Shown here one piece after another: positions 1 to 8,082 of a DNA stretch of 42,207 nt. Location: assembly GCF_000682675.1 (NCBI RefSeq), contig NZ_AWFA01000019.1:1-42207 (forward strand). Direction: 5' to 3'. Within the stretch, counting starts at the first letter, position 1; the number at the start of each line of letters is the position of its first letter. The position numbers and the translations under genes are program-made. This DNA comes from Hyphomonas pacifica. Its GTDB lineage: Bacteria; Pseudomonadota; Alphaproteobacteria; Caulobacterales; Hyphomonadaceae. The notes beneath the pieces are model-generated. The model did not search any database and was not told where the DNA came from. It was given only the letters and a program-made list of their open reading frames with translations.

Positions 1-16
1 GTATATCCCGGCACGG

Positions 17-54
17 AGGGGTGTCGGAAAAATAAAAGTCAGACCCCTGTTTTT
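17..54 (+). terminator. Possible intrinsic terminator of an upstream gene
   Basis: A six-base-pair stem (AGGGGT at 17-22 with ACCCCT at 43-48) encloses an A-rich loop of about 20 bases and is followed by a run of five T at 50-54. The loop is long and the stem short, so this is only a candidate end for a gene lying left of the window. The remaining bases up to 129 hold no convincing promoter. Confidence 0.35.
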
Positions 55-129
55 GTTTCAGTTTTGTGACGAAATTTGTGGGGTATGCTGTCATAAAACT
101 CATACCGAACTGGATTAAGGGCGTCAGGC

Positions 130-933
130 ATGACCCGTCCTGATTATCGCGCCATTTTCATTTCCGATGTGCATCTCGGCAGTGCCGGCTGCCAGGCCGA
201 TGCGCTGTGCGCCTTCATGAAGTCGCATACGTCAGAGCAGCTCTATCTGGTGGGTGACATCATTGATGGCTGGCGGCTGCGCAAGAAATGGTACTGGCCA
301 CAGGCCCATACCAATGTCATCCGACGTATCCTGACGGCTGCCAAGCGCGGCACGGAGGTGACCTATATCATCGGCAATCATGACGAGTTCCTGCGCGCCT
401 TCTTGCAGTTCCGGCTGGCCTTTGGCGACATCAAGGTGAAGAACCGCGCGACCCATGAGGGCGAGGATGGCAAGCGCTATCTGGTTGTGCATGGCGACAT
501 GTTTGACGGCATGATGCGGGCCGACCGCAAATGGATCATGCATCTGGGCGACCATGCCTATAATTTCCTGCTCTGGGCCAATACGAAGCTGAACGCTGTG
601 CGCCGCCGTATGGGCATGCCCTATTGGTCTCTCTCGCAGGCGCTGAAAAAGCGCACGAAACGCGCGCTGAACCATATTCACAATTTCGAGGGCCATGTGG
701 CCGATTACTGCCGCCGCAAGGATTTTGACGGTGCGATCTGTGGCCATATCCATGTCGCCGAGATGCGTGAGATCGACGGCATCACCTATATGAATGATGG
801 CGACTGGGTGGAAAGCTGCACCGCGCTGGTGGAGCATCATGACGGAGGCTGGGAATTGCTGCACTTCCAGCCGCACGACGTAAAAGCGCCGGAACCGGTG
901 GCCGAAGCCGCAAAGATGCGCGTGGTGGCGTGA
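130..933 (+). CDS. LpxH-like metallophosphoesterase (UDP-2,3-diacylglucosamine diphosphatase family)
   Basis: This 267-residue cytoplasmic protein has the complete calcineurin-like metallophosphoesterase signature. The motifs are D13-V-H15, GD at 42-43, GNHDE at 82-86, H121-G-D and GHIH at 205-208, which together bind the two catalytic metals. It resembles the COG2908 group, which includes LpxH, the enzyme that hydrolyses UDP-2,3-diacylglucosamine to lipid X in lipid A synthesis. Many alphaproteobacteria use the unrelated LpxI for that step, so the real substrate here may differ. The start is the ATG after an AAGGG ribosome site in the sequence before 130. It is followed by the helicase gene after about 100 bases. 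There is no signal peptide or membrane helix. The family call is firm; the substrate is inferred. Confidence 0.85.
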   Translation: MTRPDYRAIFISDVHLGSAGCQADALCAFMKSHTSEQLYLVGDIIDGWRLRKKWYWPQAHTNVIRRILTAAKRGTEVTYIIGNHDEFLRAFLQFRLAFGDIKVKNRATHEGEDGKRYLVVHGDMFDGMMRADRKWIMHLGDHAYNFLLWANTKLNAVRRRMGMPYWSLSQALKKRTKRALNHIHNFEGHVADYCRRKDFDGAICGHIHVAEMREIDGITYMNDGDWVESCTALVEHHDGGWELLHFQPHDVKAPEPVAEAAKMRVVA

Positions 934-983
934 GGCGCTGCTAGTCGGCCTTCACCCGTTCTTTCCAGGCGAGGGTGATCTAA

Positions 984-1043
984 ATGCGCTTACCGTTCTG
1001 GCCGCTTGACTTCCGCGCCAGACGCCGCCACGCAGCAGCATGA
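984..1043 (+). CDS. Candidate 19-codon leader ORF overlapping the helicase start
   Basis: A short ORF encodes MRLPFWPLDFRARRRHAAA and stops with a TGA that shares bases with the ATG of the helicase gene (ATGA at 1040-1043). Its ATG is preceded at good spacing by GAGGGTGATC (971-980), an extended match to the anti-Shine-Dalgarno complement, whereas the helicase ATG itself has no clear ribosome site. The plain reading is that ribosomes load here and re-initiate on the helicase by translational coupling. The peptide is basic at its C-terminus and resembles nothing I recognise. It could equally be an unselected ORF in a short leader. Confidence 0.35.
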   Translation: MRLPFWPLDFRARRRHAAA

Positions 1044-3802
1044 GTTCTGTCCTGAAGGCCATTCTTGGCCCCACCAATACCGGCAAGACGCATTACGCCA
1101 TCGAGCGGATGACGGGCTATGGCACCGGCATGATCGGCCTTCCGCTGCGCCTGCTTGCGCGCGAGGTGTATGACCGCGTGGTGGAGCGCAAGGGCGCGGC
1201 CCATGTTGCGCTGGTCACGGGGGAGGAGCGGATTGTTCCGCCTACGGCGCGCTATTGGGTCTGTACCGTGGAATCCATGCCGGTGGAGAAACGCGTCGAC
1301 TTTGTCGCCATCGACGAGATCCAGTTGGCCGAGGATGAAGACCGCGGGCATGTATTCACCGATCGTATCCTGCATCTGCGCGGCACGCATGAGACGCTGC
1401 TGCTGGGCAGTGACACGATGCGGCCCCTGTTGCGGCGGCTGGACCTGAATGCCGAGACCGAGCCGCGCGAGCGCTTTTCGGAGCTGCGCTATACCGGCCA
1501 TGCCAAGATCACCAAACTGCCCAAGCGTACGGCCATCGTCGCCTTCAGCGCGGATGAAGTCTACGCCATTGGCGAATTGCTCCGCAGGCAGAAGGGCGGC
1601 GCTGCCATCGTGATGGGCGCGCTGAGCCCGCGCACGCGCAACGCCCAGGTGGCGATGTATCAATCGGGCGAGGTGGACTATATCGTCGCGACGGATGCCA
1701 TCGGCATGGGGCTGAATCTGGATGTCGACCGGGTGGTGTTTGCCTCGCGGTCCAAATTCGATGGCCGTCGCCACCGTCTGCTGACCCCGGCCGAGTGCGC
1801 GCAGATTGCAGGCCGGGCCGGGCGCTTTCGCACCGATGGCGAGTTTGGCGAGACGGCGACCTGTCCGCCCATGGATGAAGACATGTGGCGTGCGATTGAG
1901 GCGCACCGTTTCGATCCTGTGGACCATATCCAGTGGCGCAATTCCGATCTCGATTTTTCCAGCCTGCGCCTCTTGATCCGCAGCCTTGAGAAACCGTCCG
2001 GCCATGCGGCGCTGATCCATAATCCACATGCGCTGGATGAATGGGTGCTGCGCCGGATGAGCGAGGATGAAGCTATCGGGCCGCATGTGGCGGGCGCGCG
2101 CAAGGTACGCCGTTTGTGGGATCTGGCGCGGCTGCCGGATTTCCGCAAGGCAGGCCCTGAAGGGCATGCGCGGCTGGTGCTGGGGCTGGCGGAAACGCTG
2201 GCCGATCCGGATGCGCGCCTCTCTGACAAGGGGCTGGAACGGCGGCTGGATGATCTTTCCTCGGTTCAGGGCGATATTGCGAAATTGCAGCAACGACTTG
2301 CCAATATCCGCACGTGGACCTATGCCGCACACCGGCCGGACTGGCTGGAGAACCCTGAAAAATGGCAGGATCGGACGCGGGAGATTGAAGACTCCCTGTC
2401 AGACGCGCTACACGAAGCGCTGACGGCCCGGTTTGTCGACCGGCGAACAACGGCCCTGCTGGCAAGTCTGAAGAAGGAAGACGCTCTCGTGACCGAATTG
2501 ACCCCGGAAGGTGATGTCCGTGTGGAAGGCCATGTGGTCGGGCGCCTCAAAGGCCTGATTTTTGAACCCGTGCTGGATGCCCGCACGCTGGAAGGCAAGG
2601 CCGTGCGCAACGCAGCGCAGGCAGCTGTGCGCCCGCTGATCCTGGAGCGCCTGTCGCTGATCGTGGCGGCGCCGGATGATGCCTTCCGTCTGAATGATGA
2701 AGGCGAGATCGAATATATCAATTCCCCCGTCGCCCGTCTGATGAAGGGATCGGGCTGGATGGCACCGCGCGTCGAGATTTCCGGCGCTGTGGAAGTGGAC
2801 CCGAATGAACGCGAGCCCGCTCGTCAGAGGCTGGAAGCCTGGGCGATGGCAGAGATTGCGCGCGTCCTGCCGACCCATGCGAAGCTGGCGAACGAGAAAT
2901 CCGGCGAGGCACTGGAAGGCCTGGCGCGCGGGATTGCGTTTCGCGTGCTGGAAAGCGGTGCGGCGGTGGATCTGCGCCAGGATGATCCCAATCTGCGCCT
3001 CAGCGCCGAACAGCGCGAAGCCCTTAAAGGCATCGGCATTCGTGCCGGCCGGGTGGCCGCACATGTGCCGGACGCCCAGAAGCCTGCCGCGCAGCGCATG
3101 ATTGCCATCCTGCGCGCGGTAGAGGCTGGTCAGCCTTTCCCGCTGGCCCCGGAGGGCGCAGGATCGTTCGCGCTGGACGGCACCTGGCCGGAAGAAGCGC
3201 TGGCGGCCAATGGCTATCTGCGCTTTGGCAAGCGGGCCGTGCGCGCAGACCTCGCCGAACGCCTCGGCTGGGAAATCGCCAAGCGCCGCAAGGAAGCCGG
3301 CAAGAATGCCTTCGCCATCGAGATTGATCTTGCTTCTGTCGTATCATGCCCGGCCGATGACTGGCCTGCAGTGCTGAAAGGCTTTGGTCTGGCCCCGGCA
3401 GAGAAGGACAAGGAAACCGGAGCGGTCACGCTTTGGCGCTATGCGTCGCGGGCACGTCCGGAAGAGGGCGGCGCAGCGCGAGGTTCCCGTCAGGGTGGCC
3501 AACGCGGCGGCGACAAGCCCGCTGGCGACATGGGGCAGGGCCGGAGCCCGAAAGGTCCGCGCGGGGCCAGACCTCAAGGCGGTCCGCAAGGCGGGCGTCA
3601 TCAGGGCGGCAACCGGGGTGGCACTTCCAGGCAGCCTGACCCGAACAGCCCGTTTGCGGCGCTGGCTGTCCTGTTGCCGGACCAGAAACCGGCCCAGCCC
3701 AAGCCAAAGAAGAAAAAGAAGAAGCCAAGAGACAATCAGCAGGGTGGCGCGGCGAAGGCGGCCTCTTCTGACTCCAGCTTTGTGTACAAACCCTTTCAAT
3801 GA
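1040..3802 (+). CDS. SUV3-like DExH-box RNA helicase with a basic, glycine-rich tail
   Basis: This 920-residue superfamily 2 helicase resembles the bacterial relatives of mitochondrial SUV3. Walker A is GPTNTGKT at residues 10-17, motif II is DEIQ at 92-95, and motif VI (QIAGRAGRFR) lies near residue 255. A SUV3-type C-terminal helicase region follows. The last 130 or so residues are low complexity: Gly/Arg/Gln-rich (GGQRGGDKPAG, GGRHQGGNRGG), then a lysine run and a final FVYKPFQ. Such tails usually bind RNA or partner proteins; in mitochondria SUV3 unwinds RNA for degradation. The ATG at 1040 places Walker A where it is expected, and the start may be coupled to the short ORF at 984. The next gene starts inside its stop codon (ATGA), indicating an operon with the S4 and TerB-like genes. 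Confidence 0.9.
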   Translation: MSSVLKAILGPTNTGKTHYAIERMTGYGTGMIGLPLRLLAREVYDRVVERKGAAHVALVTGEERIVPPTARYWVCTVESMPVEKRVDFVAIDEIQLAEDEDRGHVFTDRILHLRGTHETLLLGSDTMRPLLRRLDLNAETEPRERFSELRYTGHAKITKLPKRTAIVAFSADEVYAIGELLRRQKGGAAIVMGALSPRTRNAQVAMYQSGEVDYIVATDAIGMGLNLDVDRVVFASRSKFDGRRHRLLTPAECAQIAGRAGRFRTDGEFGETATCPPMDEDMWRAIEAHRFDPVDHIQWRNSDLDFSSLRLLIRSLEKPSGHAALIHNPHALDEWVLRRMSEDEAIGPHVAGARKVRRLWDLARLPDFRKAGPEGHARLVLGLAETLADPDARLSDKGLERRLDDLSSVQGDIAKLQQRLANIRTWTYAAHRPDWLENPEKWQDRTREIEDSLSDALHEALTARFVDRRTTALLASLKKEDALVTELTPEGDVRVEGHVVGRLKGLIFEPVLDARTLEGKAVRNAAQAAVRPLILERLSLIVAAPDDAFRLNDEGEIEYINSPVARLMKGSGWMAPRVEISGAVEVDPNEREPARQRLEAWAMAEIARVLPTHAKLANEKSGEALEGLARGIAFRVLESGAAVDLRQDDPNLRLSAEQREALKGIGIRAGRVAAHVPDAQKPAAQRMIAILRAVEAGQPFPLAPEGAGSFALDGTWPEEALAANGYLRFGKRAVRADLAERLGWEIAKRRKEAGKNAFAIEIDLASVVSCPADDWPAVLKGFGLAPAEKDKETGAVTLWRYASRARPEEGGAARGSRQGGQRGGDKPAGDMGQGRSPKGPRGARPQGGPQGGRHQGGNRGGTSRQPDPNSPFAALAVLLPDQKPAQPKPKKKKKKPRDNQQGGAAKAASSDSSFVYKPFQ

Positions 3803-4086
3803 GCGAGGCGGTCACGCTGCGCATTGATGTGTGGTTGTGGCGCGCGCGCTTTTTCAAAACGCGGACCCTGTCAGGCGCTCATGTCCGAAAATCCGGCATA
3901 CGGCTTTCACGGAATGGTCAGACACGGCGTGTAGACAAGCCGGGAACCGCAATCTGTGTGGGGGATATTGTCACTCTAGCCAGAGGGGCGCATATCACGA
4001 CCATAGAGGTGCTGGACCTTGGAATACGGCGCGGCCCACCGGAAGAGGCGGCGGCACTGTACAGGACGCTGGAGGCTGACCGATGA
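3799..4086 (+). CDS. S4-domain RNA-binding protein (Hsp15-like)
   Basis: This 95-residue protein starts like Hsp15/RNA-binding S4 proteins: LRIDVWLWRARFFKTRTLS, then the S4 loop AHVRKSGIRLSRNG and a VGDIVTLARG turn. In the family these proteins bind structured rRNA; Escherichia coli Hsp15 recognises stalled 50S subunits carrying a nascent chain. It lacks the long basic C-terminal helix of E. coli Hsp15, so the same role cannot be assumed. The gene overlaps the helicase stop and the start of the following TerB-like gene by four bases each, so the three are almost certainly co-translated. Helicase plus S4 protein suggests an RNA-handling unit. Confidence 0.85.
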   Translation: MSEAVTLRIDVWLWRARFFKTRTLSGAHVRKSGIRLSRNGQTRRVDKPGTAICVGDIVTLARGAHITTIEVLDLGIRRGPPEEAAALYRTLEADR

Positions 4087-4529
4087 TGAATGCGCTGAAA
4101 AACCTGTTTCGCGCCAAGACCCCGGCAGAAAAGCCGATGGACCCACAGGTCGCCGCAGCGGCCCTGCTGGTTGAGGCGGCTCTGTCAGATGGTGTCTATG
4201 TGAACATGGAAAGCGATGTCATCGCGGAAATCCTGCTGGAAGCCTTCCAGTTCGATGCCGACAAGGCAGATGCTGTGCTGGCTGAGGGCGAGGCCCTGGC
4301 CGAAGAGGCGGTCGGCTCTCACCAGTTCACAAAACATGTGAAGAAGCTGGCGATTGAAGAGCGCGTCTCGATCATTGAAGGGCTTTACCGCGTGGCGCTG
4401 GCTGATGGCGAGAAAAGCGACATTGAAGACGCCTATATCCGTCACGTCGCTTCGCTGCTGCATGTCGATGATATCCTTCGCGCACAGGCCCGTCAGTCCG
4501 CAGAAGCCCGCATGCCTGACCAATCCTGA
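4083..4529 (+). CDS. TerB-like (tellurite-resistance family) helical protein
   Basis: The 148-residue acidic, all-helical protein has two repeat-like segments typical of the TerB/DjlA fold: ALLVEAALSDGVYVNMESD near residues 28-46 and GLYRVALADGEKSDIEDAY near residues 100-118. The D-G-x(n)-E/D acidic turns are the family's metal-associated motif. No signal peptide or membrane helix is seen. It starts inside the stop codon of the S4-protein gene (ATGA at 4083-4086). A second ATG follows immediately, so the true start could be three bases later. TerB proteins are widespread and mostly of unknown role; a tellurite function should not be inferred from the name. Confidence 0.8.
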   Translation: MMNALKNLFRAKTPAEKPMDPQVAAAALLVEAALSDGVYVNMESDVIAEILLEAFQFDADKADAVLAEGEALAEEAVGSHQFTKHVKKLAIEERVSIIEGLYRVALADGEKSDIEDAYIRHVASLLHVDDILRAQARQSAEARMPDQS

Positions 4530-4613
4530 ACAGTGCTGTCAGAAGGTCTCATTGACATGAGGCCTCCTGCGCGCCATTTCGCCCCTGCACAATTTCTCAG
4601 AAGGCCCCTGCTC

Positions 4614-4955
4614 ATGACTTATATTGTCGTCGACGCCTGTATCCGCTGTAAATACATGGATTGCGTCGAGGTTTGCCCGGTCGATTGCTTCTATGAAGGC
4701 GAAAACATGCTCGTCATCCATCCGGATGAGTGCATTGATTGCGGTGTGTGCGAGCCGGAATGCCCGGTTGAGGCCATCAAGCCAGACACCGAGGACGATC
4801 CGGACGGCAAATGGCTGAAGCTGAACAGTGAGTATGCCAAGACCTGGCCAAACATCACCCGGATGAAGGAACCGCCTGAAGATCGGGAAAAATTTGCGCA
4901 GGAAACGGGTAAACTGGAGAAATATTTCAGCCCTCAGCCAGGGACTGGCGACTGA
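4614..4955 (+). CDS. fdxA: 7Fe ferredoxin (3Fe-4S/4Fe-4S)
   Basis: The 113-residue protein is the seven-iron ferredoxin FdxA, an electron carrier of the cytoplasm. The cluster cysteines are all visible: C9, C12, C17, C21 and C25 in the first half, and C40, C43, C46 and C50 in the second ([12 protein letters not shown]). The C-terminal extension, ending [14 protein letters not shown], is usual for the Azotobacter FdI type. I chose the ATG at 4614 because [17 protein letters not shown] is the conserved N-terminus and AGAAGG lies about ten bases upstream; an in-frame upstream start would add an unrelated tail. A TTGACA lies near 4552 without a good -10 partner. fdxA next to carD is a recurrent alphaproteobacterial arrangement. 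Confidence 0.95.
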   Translation: MTYIVVDACIRCKYMDCVEVCPVDCFYEGENMLVIHPDECIDCGVCEPECPVEAIKPDTEDDPDGKWLKLNSEYAKTWPNITRMKEPPEDREKFAQETGKLEKYFSPQPGTGD

Positions 4956-5112
4956 TTGTCCGTCTCCGGACGCCCTGTATTTGCTGCACTTCTCAACAAA
5001 AGTTACAGAAAAGCCATGCGCGGTTAACTTTAGATTTGGTCAACACTTGGCCGTATGTGTTGAAAAACCTGCACATTTATGCTAGTGTTCAGACTTGAGT
5101 AATAACTGACAA

Positions 5113-5172
5113 GAGCCGAAATCATCACCTCAGCCGTCATAGTGGCCGGACTGGGACGATTTTTATCGGCTC
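5113..5172 (+). promoter_or_regulatory. Leader region of carD with a long-range inverted repeat
   Basis: In the 247-base gap before carD, GAGCCGA (5113-5119) pairs with TCGGCTC (5166-5172), enclosing a 46-base loop just ahead of the ribosome site. It may be a structured 5' leader. AT-rich sequence at 5058-5090, including TTGAAA and TATGCT, may hold the promoter, but the spacing of those two boxes (12 bases) is too short to call one. Confidence 0.25.
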
Positions 5173-5202
5173 GTTACTGCGTAGAAAAGGGCGATACCTA
5201 AC

Positions 5203-5724
5203 ATGGCTAAAAAAGCATCTGCGGAACTGGCGTTTGAGGTGGGTCAGAGCGTCGTTTATCCCGCACACGGGGTGGGCAAGATCACAAGCGTCGAGAAGCA
5301 GACTGTGGCCGGGATGGACCTGGAAGTCTATGTAGTATCCTTCGATCAGGACAAGATGATCCTGCGGGTTCCGACAAACCGCGCTGAGGCGTCCGGTATG
5401 CGCGCCCTGGCTGGCTCCAAGCTGGTCGATGACGCGCTGAAGACGCTGGGCGGCCGTGCCCGCATCAAGCGCACCATGTGGTCGCGCCGCGCACAGGAAT
5501 ATGAAGCCAAGATCAATTCCGGTGATCTGATCTCCATCGCGGAAGTCGTGCGCGACCTGCACCGCGGCGAAGACCAGCCGGAACAATCCTATTCCGAGCG
5601 TCAGCTCTATGAGAGCGCGCTGGACCGTATGGCCCGCGAGCTCGCCGCTGTCGAAAACATCGACAAGGGTGACGCCATGGAAAAACTCGCCAAGTCGCTG
5701 GCGAAGAAGAAGGTTGCAGCATAG
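5203..5724 (+). CDS. carD: CarD/CdnL-family RNA polymerase-binding transcription regulator
   Basis: The 173-residue protein begins with the CarD/CdnL Tudor-like domain that binds the RNA polymerase beta subunit (FEVGQSVVYPAHGVGKI at residues 10-26, then LEVYVVSFDQDKMILRVP). A helical C-terminal domain follows and contacts DNA at the upstream edge of the -10 element. In alphaproteobacteria such as Caulobacter, CdnL stabilises the open complex at rRNA and biosynthetic promoters and is not a classical repressor. The ribosome site AAGGGCG lies about ten bases before the ATG. The basic tail AKSLAKKKVAA is normal for the family. A strong intrinsic terminator follows the stop. Confidence 0.92.
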   Translation: MAKKASAELAFEVGQSVVYPAHGVGKITSVEKQTVAGMDLEVYVVSFDQDKMILRVPTNRAEASGMRALAGSKLVDDALKTLGGRARIKRTMWSRRAQEYEAKINSGDLISIAEVVRDLHRGEDQPEQSYSERQLYESALDRMARELAAVENIDKGDAMEKLAKSLAKKKVAA

Positions 5725-5752
5725 GGCGTAAGCCCGAACGCGCATCATGCAG

Positions 5753-5786
5753 AACCCCGGATCGCTCTCGCGGTCCGGGGTTTTTC
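5753..5786 (+). terminator. Intrinsic terminator after carD
   Basis: A 13-base-pair stem (5753-5765 with 5770-5782, one G-T pair) closes a four-base loop. It is followed by T-rich sequence (TTTTTCTTT). This is a textbook rho-independent terminator about 30 bases past the carD stop. Confidence 0.92.
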
Positions 5787-5787
5787 T

Positions 5788-6093
5788 TTGGGTGGAGTTT
5801 GCCGGCCTTGCCGTGTTTCGGTGCTGAACAGTCTGCCGCACGAACGTACCGCATTAAGTGTGCGCTGCCGACAATATTAGGCGGGAAGGGCCTGCATGAC
5901 CGCTGAGGCCCCGAAAGTAAACATACTGCGCGCTCGCCTTTACGAAGTCGCGGTTTCTGGCAGGTCCTGTTAACCATACGGCAAAGTCCGCGGTGCAGTC
6001 TTTCTCCGTTGCCGGATGTTCCGGCGGCAGATGGGTGCCTTCGCTGACACGGGAAAATTCCCGGGGGCGGGGCAGGGTGACAGGAGAAACAAG
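5788..6093. other. Intergenic region between carD terminator and Sel1-like gene
   Basis: No gene is supported in these roughly 300 bases. Two compact inverted repeats lie just ahead of the Sel1-like gene: GCCGGA-TGT-TCCGGC at 6011-6025 and CGGGAA-AA-TTCCCG at 6050-6063. Either may be an operator or a leader hairpin. An AGGAGA ribosome site follows at about 6081. Confidence 0.4.
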
Positions 6094-6363
6094 ATGCCCT
6101 TCTCGGATATTGAAATTAAGCCCGGTGGCCTGCTGGATCGTGATGCCGCCGCTGAAGAATTCTATCAGGCAGGCCTCGCCTGTGCCGCAGGCCTGGAATC
6201 GGATATCGATCTGATCGCCGCGCACAAATGGTTCAATCTGGCCGCCGCCAAGGGCCATGAAGATGCCAAGCTGCAGCGCCAGGAGATGGCCGACATGCTG
6301 AGCACGGACGAAGTGAAAGTGGCGCTGTCTGCTGCCCGCGACTGGCTGAAGCTGGCCCATTAA
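6094..6363 (+). CDS. Small Sel1-like (TPR) protein
   Basis: The 89-residue protein contains one Sel1-type helical hairpin. EFYQAGLACAAG (about residues 18-29) is followed by DLIAAHKWFNLAAAKGHEDA (about 36-55), including the signature A-x-K-W-F-N-L-A-A-A-x-G-H. Sel1 repeats act in protein-protein contacts; a single unit this short probably works as an adaptor. I chose the ATG at 6094 because it follows AGGAGA at normal spacing, and the longer reading upstream has no conserved look. No signal peptide is present. The gene stands alone between a terminator and a convergent gene. Confidence 0.75.
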   Translation: MPFSDIEIKPGGLLDRDAAAEEFYQAGLACAAGLESDIDLIAAHKWFNLAAAKGHEDAKLQRQEMADMLSTDEVKVALSAARDWLKLAH

Positions 6364-6366
6364 TAC

Positions 6367-6407
6367 CATTCAGGCCAGCTGCCCGGGACGGGGTGCCGGC
6401 CTGAATG
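6367..6407. terminator. Bidirectional hairpin between convergent genes
   Basis: A perfect ten-base inverted repeat (CATTCAGGCC at 6367-6376 and GGCCTGAATG at 6398-6407) encloses a GC-rich loop. It sits exactly in the 54-base gap between the Sel1-like gene and the convergent acyl-CoA ligase. Neither side has a long T run, so it is a probable but not classical terminator. Confidence 0.5.
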
Positions 6408-6417
6408 CTTCTTACGC

Positions 6418-7989
6418 CTAGCTGATGCGGCGGTCCTGGTCTTTCCAGTAAGGCTCGCGCAGATCCTTACGGAGGATTTTGCCGGATGGGTTGCGCGGAA
6501 GGCCTTCCAGAAATTCGATGGATTTCGGACATTTGTACCCGGCAATCCGTTCGCGCGCATAGGCGAGAATGCTTTCTGCCGTTGGCGTTTCGCCGGGCTT
6601 TGGCACGATCAGCGCCTTGACGGCCTCGCCCCATTTTTCGTCCGGGACGCCGATGACGGCGACATCCGCGACGCCCGGATGACCGAAGATCGCATTCTCC
6701 ACTTCTGCCGGATAGACATTTTCCCCTCCGGAGACGATCATGTCCTTCACCCGGTCATGGATGTAGAGAAATCCGTCCTCGTCGAAATAGCCTGCATCGC
6801 CGGTTCGGAAAAAGCCCTCTGCATTGATGGCATCCCGCGTTGCGTCGTCTCTGTTCCAGTATCCCTTCATGACAAAAGGAGACTTGATGGCGATCTCGCC
6901 AACCTCGCCTTGCGGCACAGGATCTCCGTTCGCGTCCAGACAACGCACGATGGTGGACGGGTAGGGCACACCACAGGAGCGGAGCTTGCCCCATGACGGA
7001 TCATGCGCTTCGGGCGGCAGATAGGTGGCGCAGCCGGCTGTTTCGGTTAGACCGTAAAGCTGTGTGAAGCGGGCCCCCATAATTTGCTTGGCTTCCAGCA
7101 GCAGGCTCTCCGCGATGGGAGAGGCGCCATAGAACACCTGCTTCATGCTGGACCAGTCAATCTGGCGCACATTCGGCATCTGCGTCAGCATCAGGATCAC
7201 GGCCGGCACCCAAAAGGCATGGGCGATCCTGTGTTCCGGGATCAGCTTCAAGATCAGCTGCGGGTCAATCTCGCGCAGCACCACGGCCTTCGCACCCTGC
7301 GCGGCGGTCAGGATGCCGATATTCACGCCTGCCACATGGAATAGCGGCATGGCGTTCATCACGGCCTCGCCGACACCGTAGCTGGCCCATTCGAGGCGAC
7401 CGGCCTGATCGAACACGGCGTGATAATTGCCATTGGTCAGCTGCACACCCTTGGGCAGACCAGTCGTACCGGAAGTGTAAAGCTGGATGACATCATCCGT
7501 ATCCAGTGTTTCCAGGTCGGGGGCGATGTCGTCCTGGTTGTCGCGCCAGGCATTATAGGTCGGCCAGTCGCCATGGGGCTCATCAATCGCGATGATATGC
7601 TGAACGTCCGGCAGCTCGGTGCGGATCTTGTCGATCATGTCGTAGAAATCACGACCAACGAACAGGACCTTCACATTGGCGTCCGAAAGGATGAACTTTA
7701 CTTCCGGTGCGGCGAGGCGTGTGTTGACGGCTGTCATCACTGCGCGGGCCTTGGCAGCCCCGAACAGCATCTCGTAATAGGCGGCGGTGTTCTTTGCCAG
7801 ATAGCCGATCCGGTCATCGGGGGAGGCGCCAAGGGCGATCAGGCCATTGGAGACCTGGTTGGAGCGCGTTTCCAACTGGGCAAAGCTGGTGGTTTCCCCT
7901 TCAAACCAATAGGCGTCATCCTGTGGACGAATGCGCGCCTGCACCCCCGGGATGTCGGCTATATGGGGCATTGCCTCCACGTCTATCAT
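6418..7989 (-). CDS. Fatty-acid/acyl-CoA ligase (AMP-binding, ANL superfamily)
   Basis: This 523-residue adenylating enzyme has the P-loop YTSGTTGLPKG at residues 171-181 and the QLYGLTETAG adenine motif. FRTGDAGYFDEDGFLYIHDR is the A8 hinge region, VSGGENVYPAEVE follows, and the catalytic lysine lies near the end in PRNPSGKILRKDLR. Such enzymes activate a carboxylic acid as acyl-AMP and transfer it to CoA. The overall pattern (MPLFHVAG, GENVYPAEVE) fits FadD-type medium/long-chain or FadD3-like ligases; the substrate cannot be read from sequence. It is a single gene, convergent with the Sel1-like gene and divergent from proA. The ribosome site (GGAGG) lies next to the ATG on the minus strand. 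Confidence 0.9.
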   Translation of the reverse strand: MIDVEAMPHIADIPGVQARIRPQDDAYWFEGETTSFAQLETRSNQVSNGLIALGASPDDRIGYLAKNTAAYYEMLFGAAKARAVMTAVNTRLAAPEVKFILSDANVKVLFVGRDFYDMIDKIRTELPDVQHIIAIDEPHGDWPTYNAWRDNQDDIAPDLETLDTDDVIQLYTSGTTGLPKGVQLTNGNYHAVFDQAGRLEWASYGVGEAVMNAMPLFHVAGVNIGILTAAQGAKAVVLREIDPQLILKLIPEHRIAHAFWVPAVILMLTQMPNVRQIDWSSMKQVFYGASPIAESLLLEAKQIMGARFTQLYGLTETAGCATYLPPEAHDPSWGKLRSCGVPYPSTIVRCLDANGDPVPQGEVGEIAIKSPFVMKGYWNRDDATRDAINAEGFFRTGDAGYFDEDGFLYIHDRVKDMIVSGGENVYPAEVENAIFGHPGVADVAVIGVPDEKWGEAVKALIVPKPGETPTAESILAYARERIAGYKCPKSIEFLEGLPRNPSGKILRKDLREPYWKDQDRRIS

Positions 7990-8065
7990 GTTTTCCTCCG
8001 ATACTTGTCTTGTTCTTTTTGAAATATCTTGTTTGACGGGAATAAATTGTCGGAAGCGAGCTTTT

Positions 8066-8082
8066 TGTCAAATAGGTTGACA
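8066..8082. promoter_or_regulatory. Inverted repeat TGTCAA-N5-TTGACA in a divergent promoter region
   Basis: The 214-base gap between the divergent acyl-CoA ligase and proA contains TGTCAA (8066-8071) and TTGACA (8077-8082) as a perfect six-base inverted repeat. It reads as back-to-back -35 hexamers pointing at both genes, or as an operator. A weak -10 (AATTTA) lies 17 bases from the minus-strand box; none is convincing on the plus strand. Confidence 0.35.

Noticed and set aside
4552-4580. TTGACA upstream of fdxA as a promoter
   Set aside because: The hexamer at the right spacing (CATTTC) is a poor -10.
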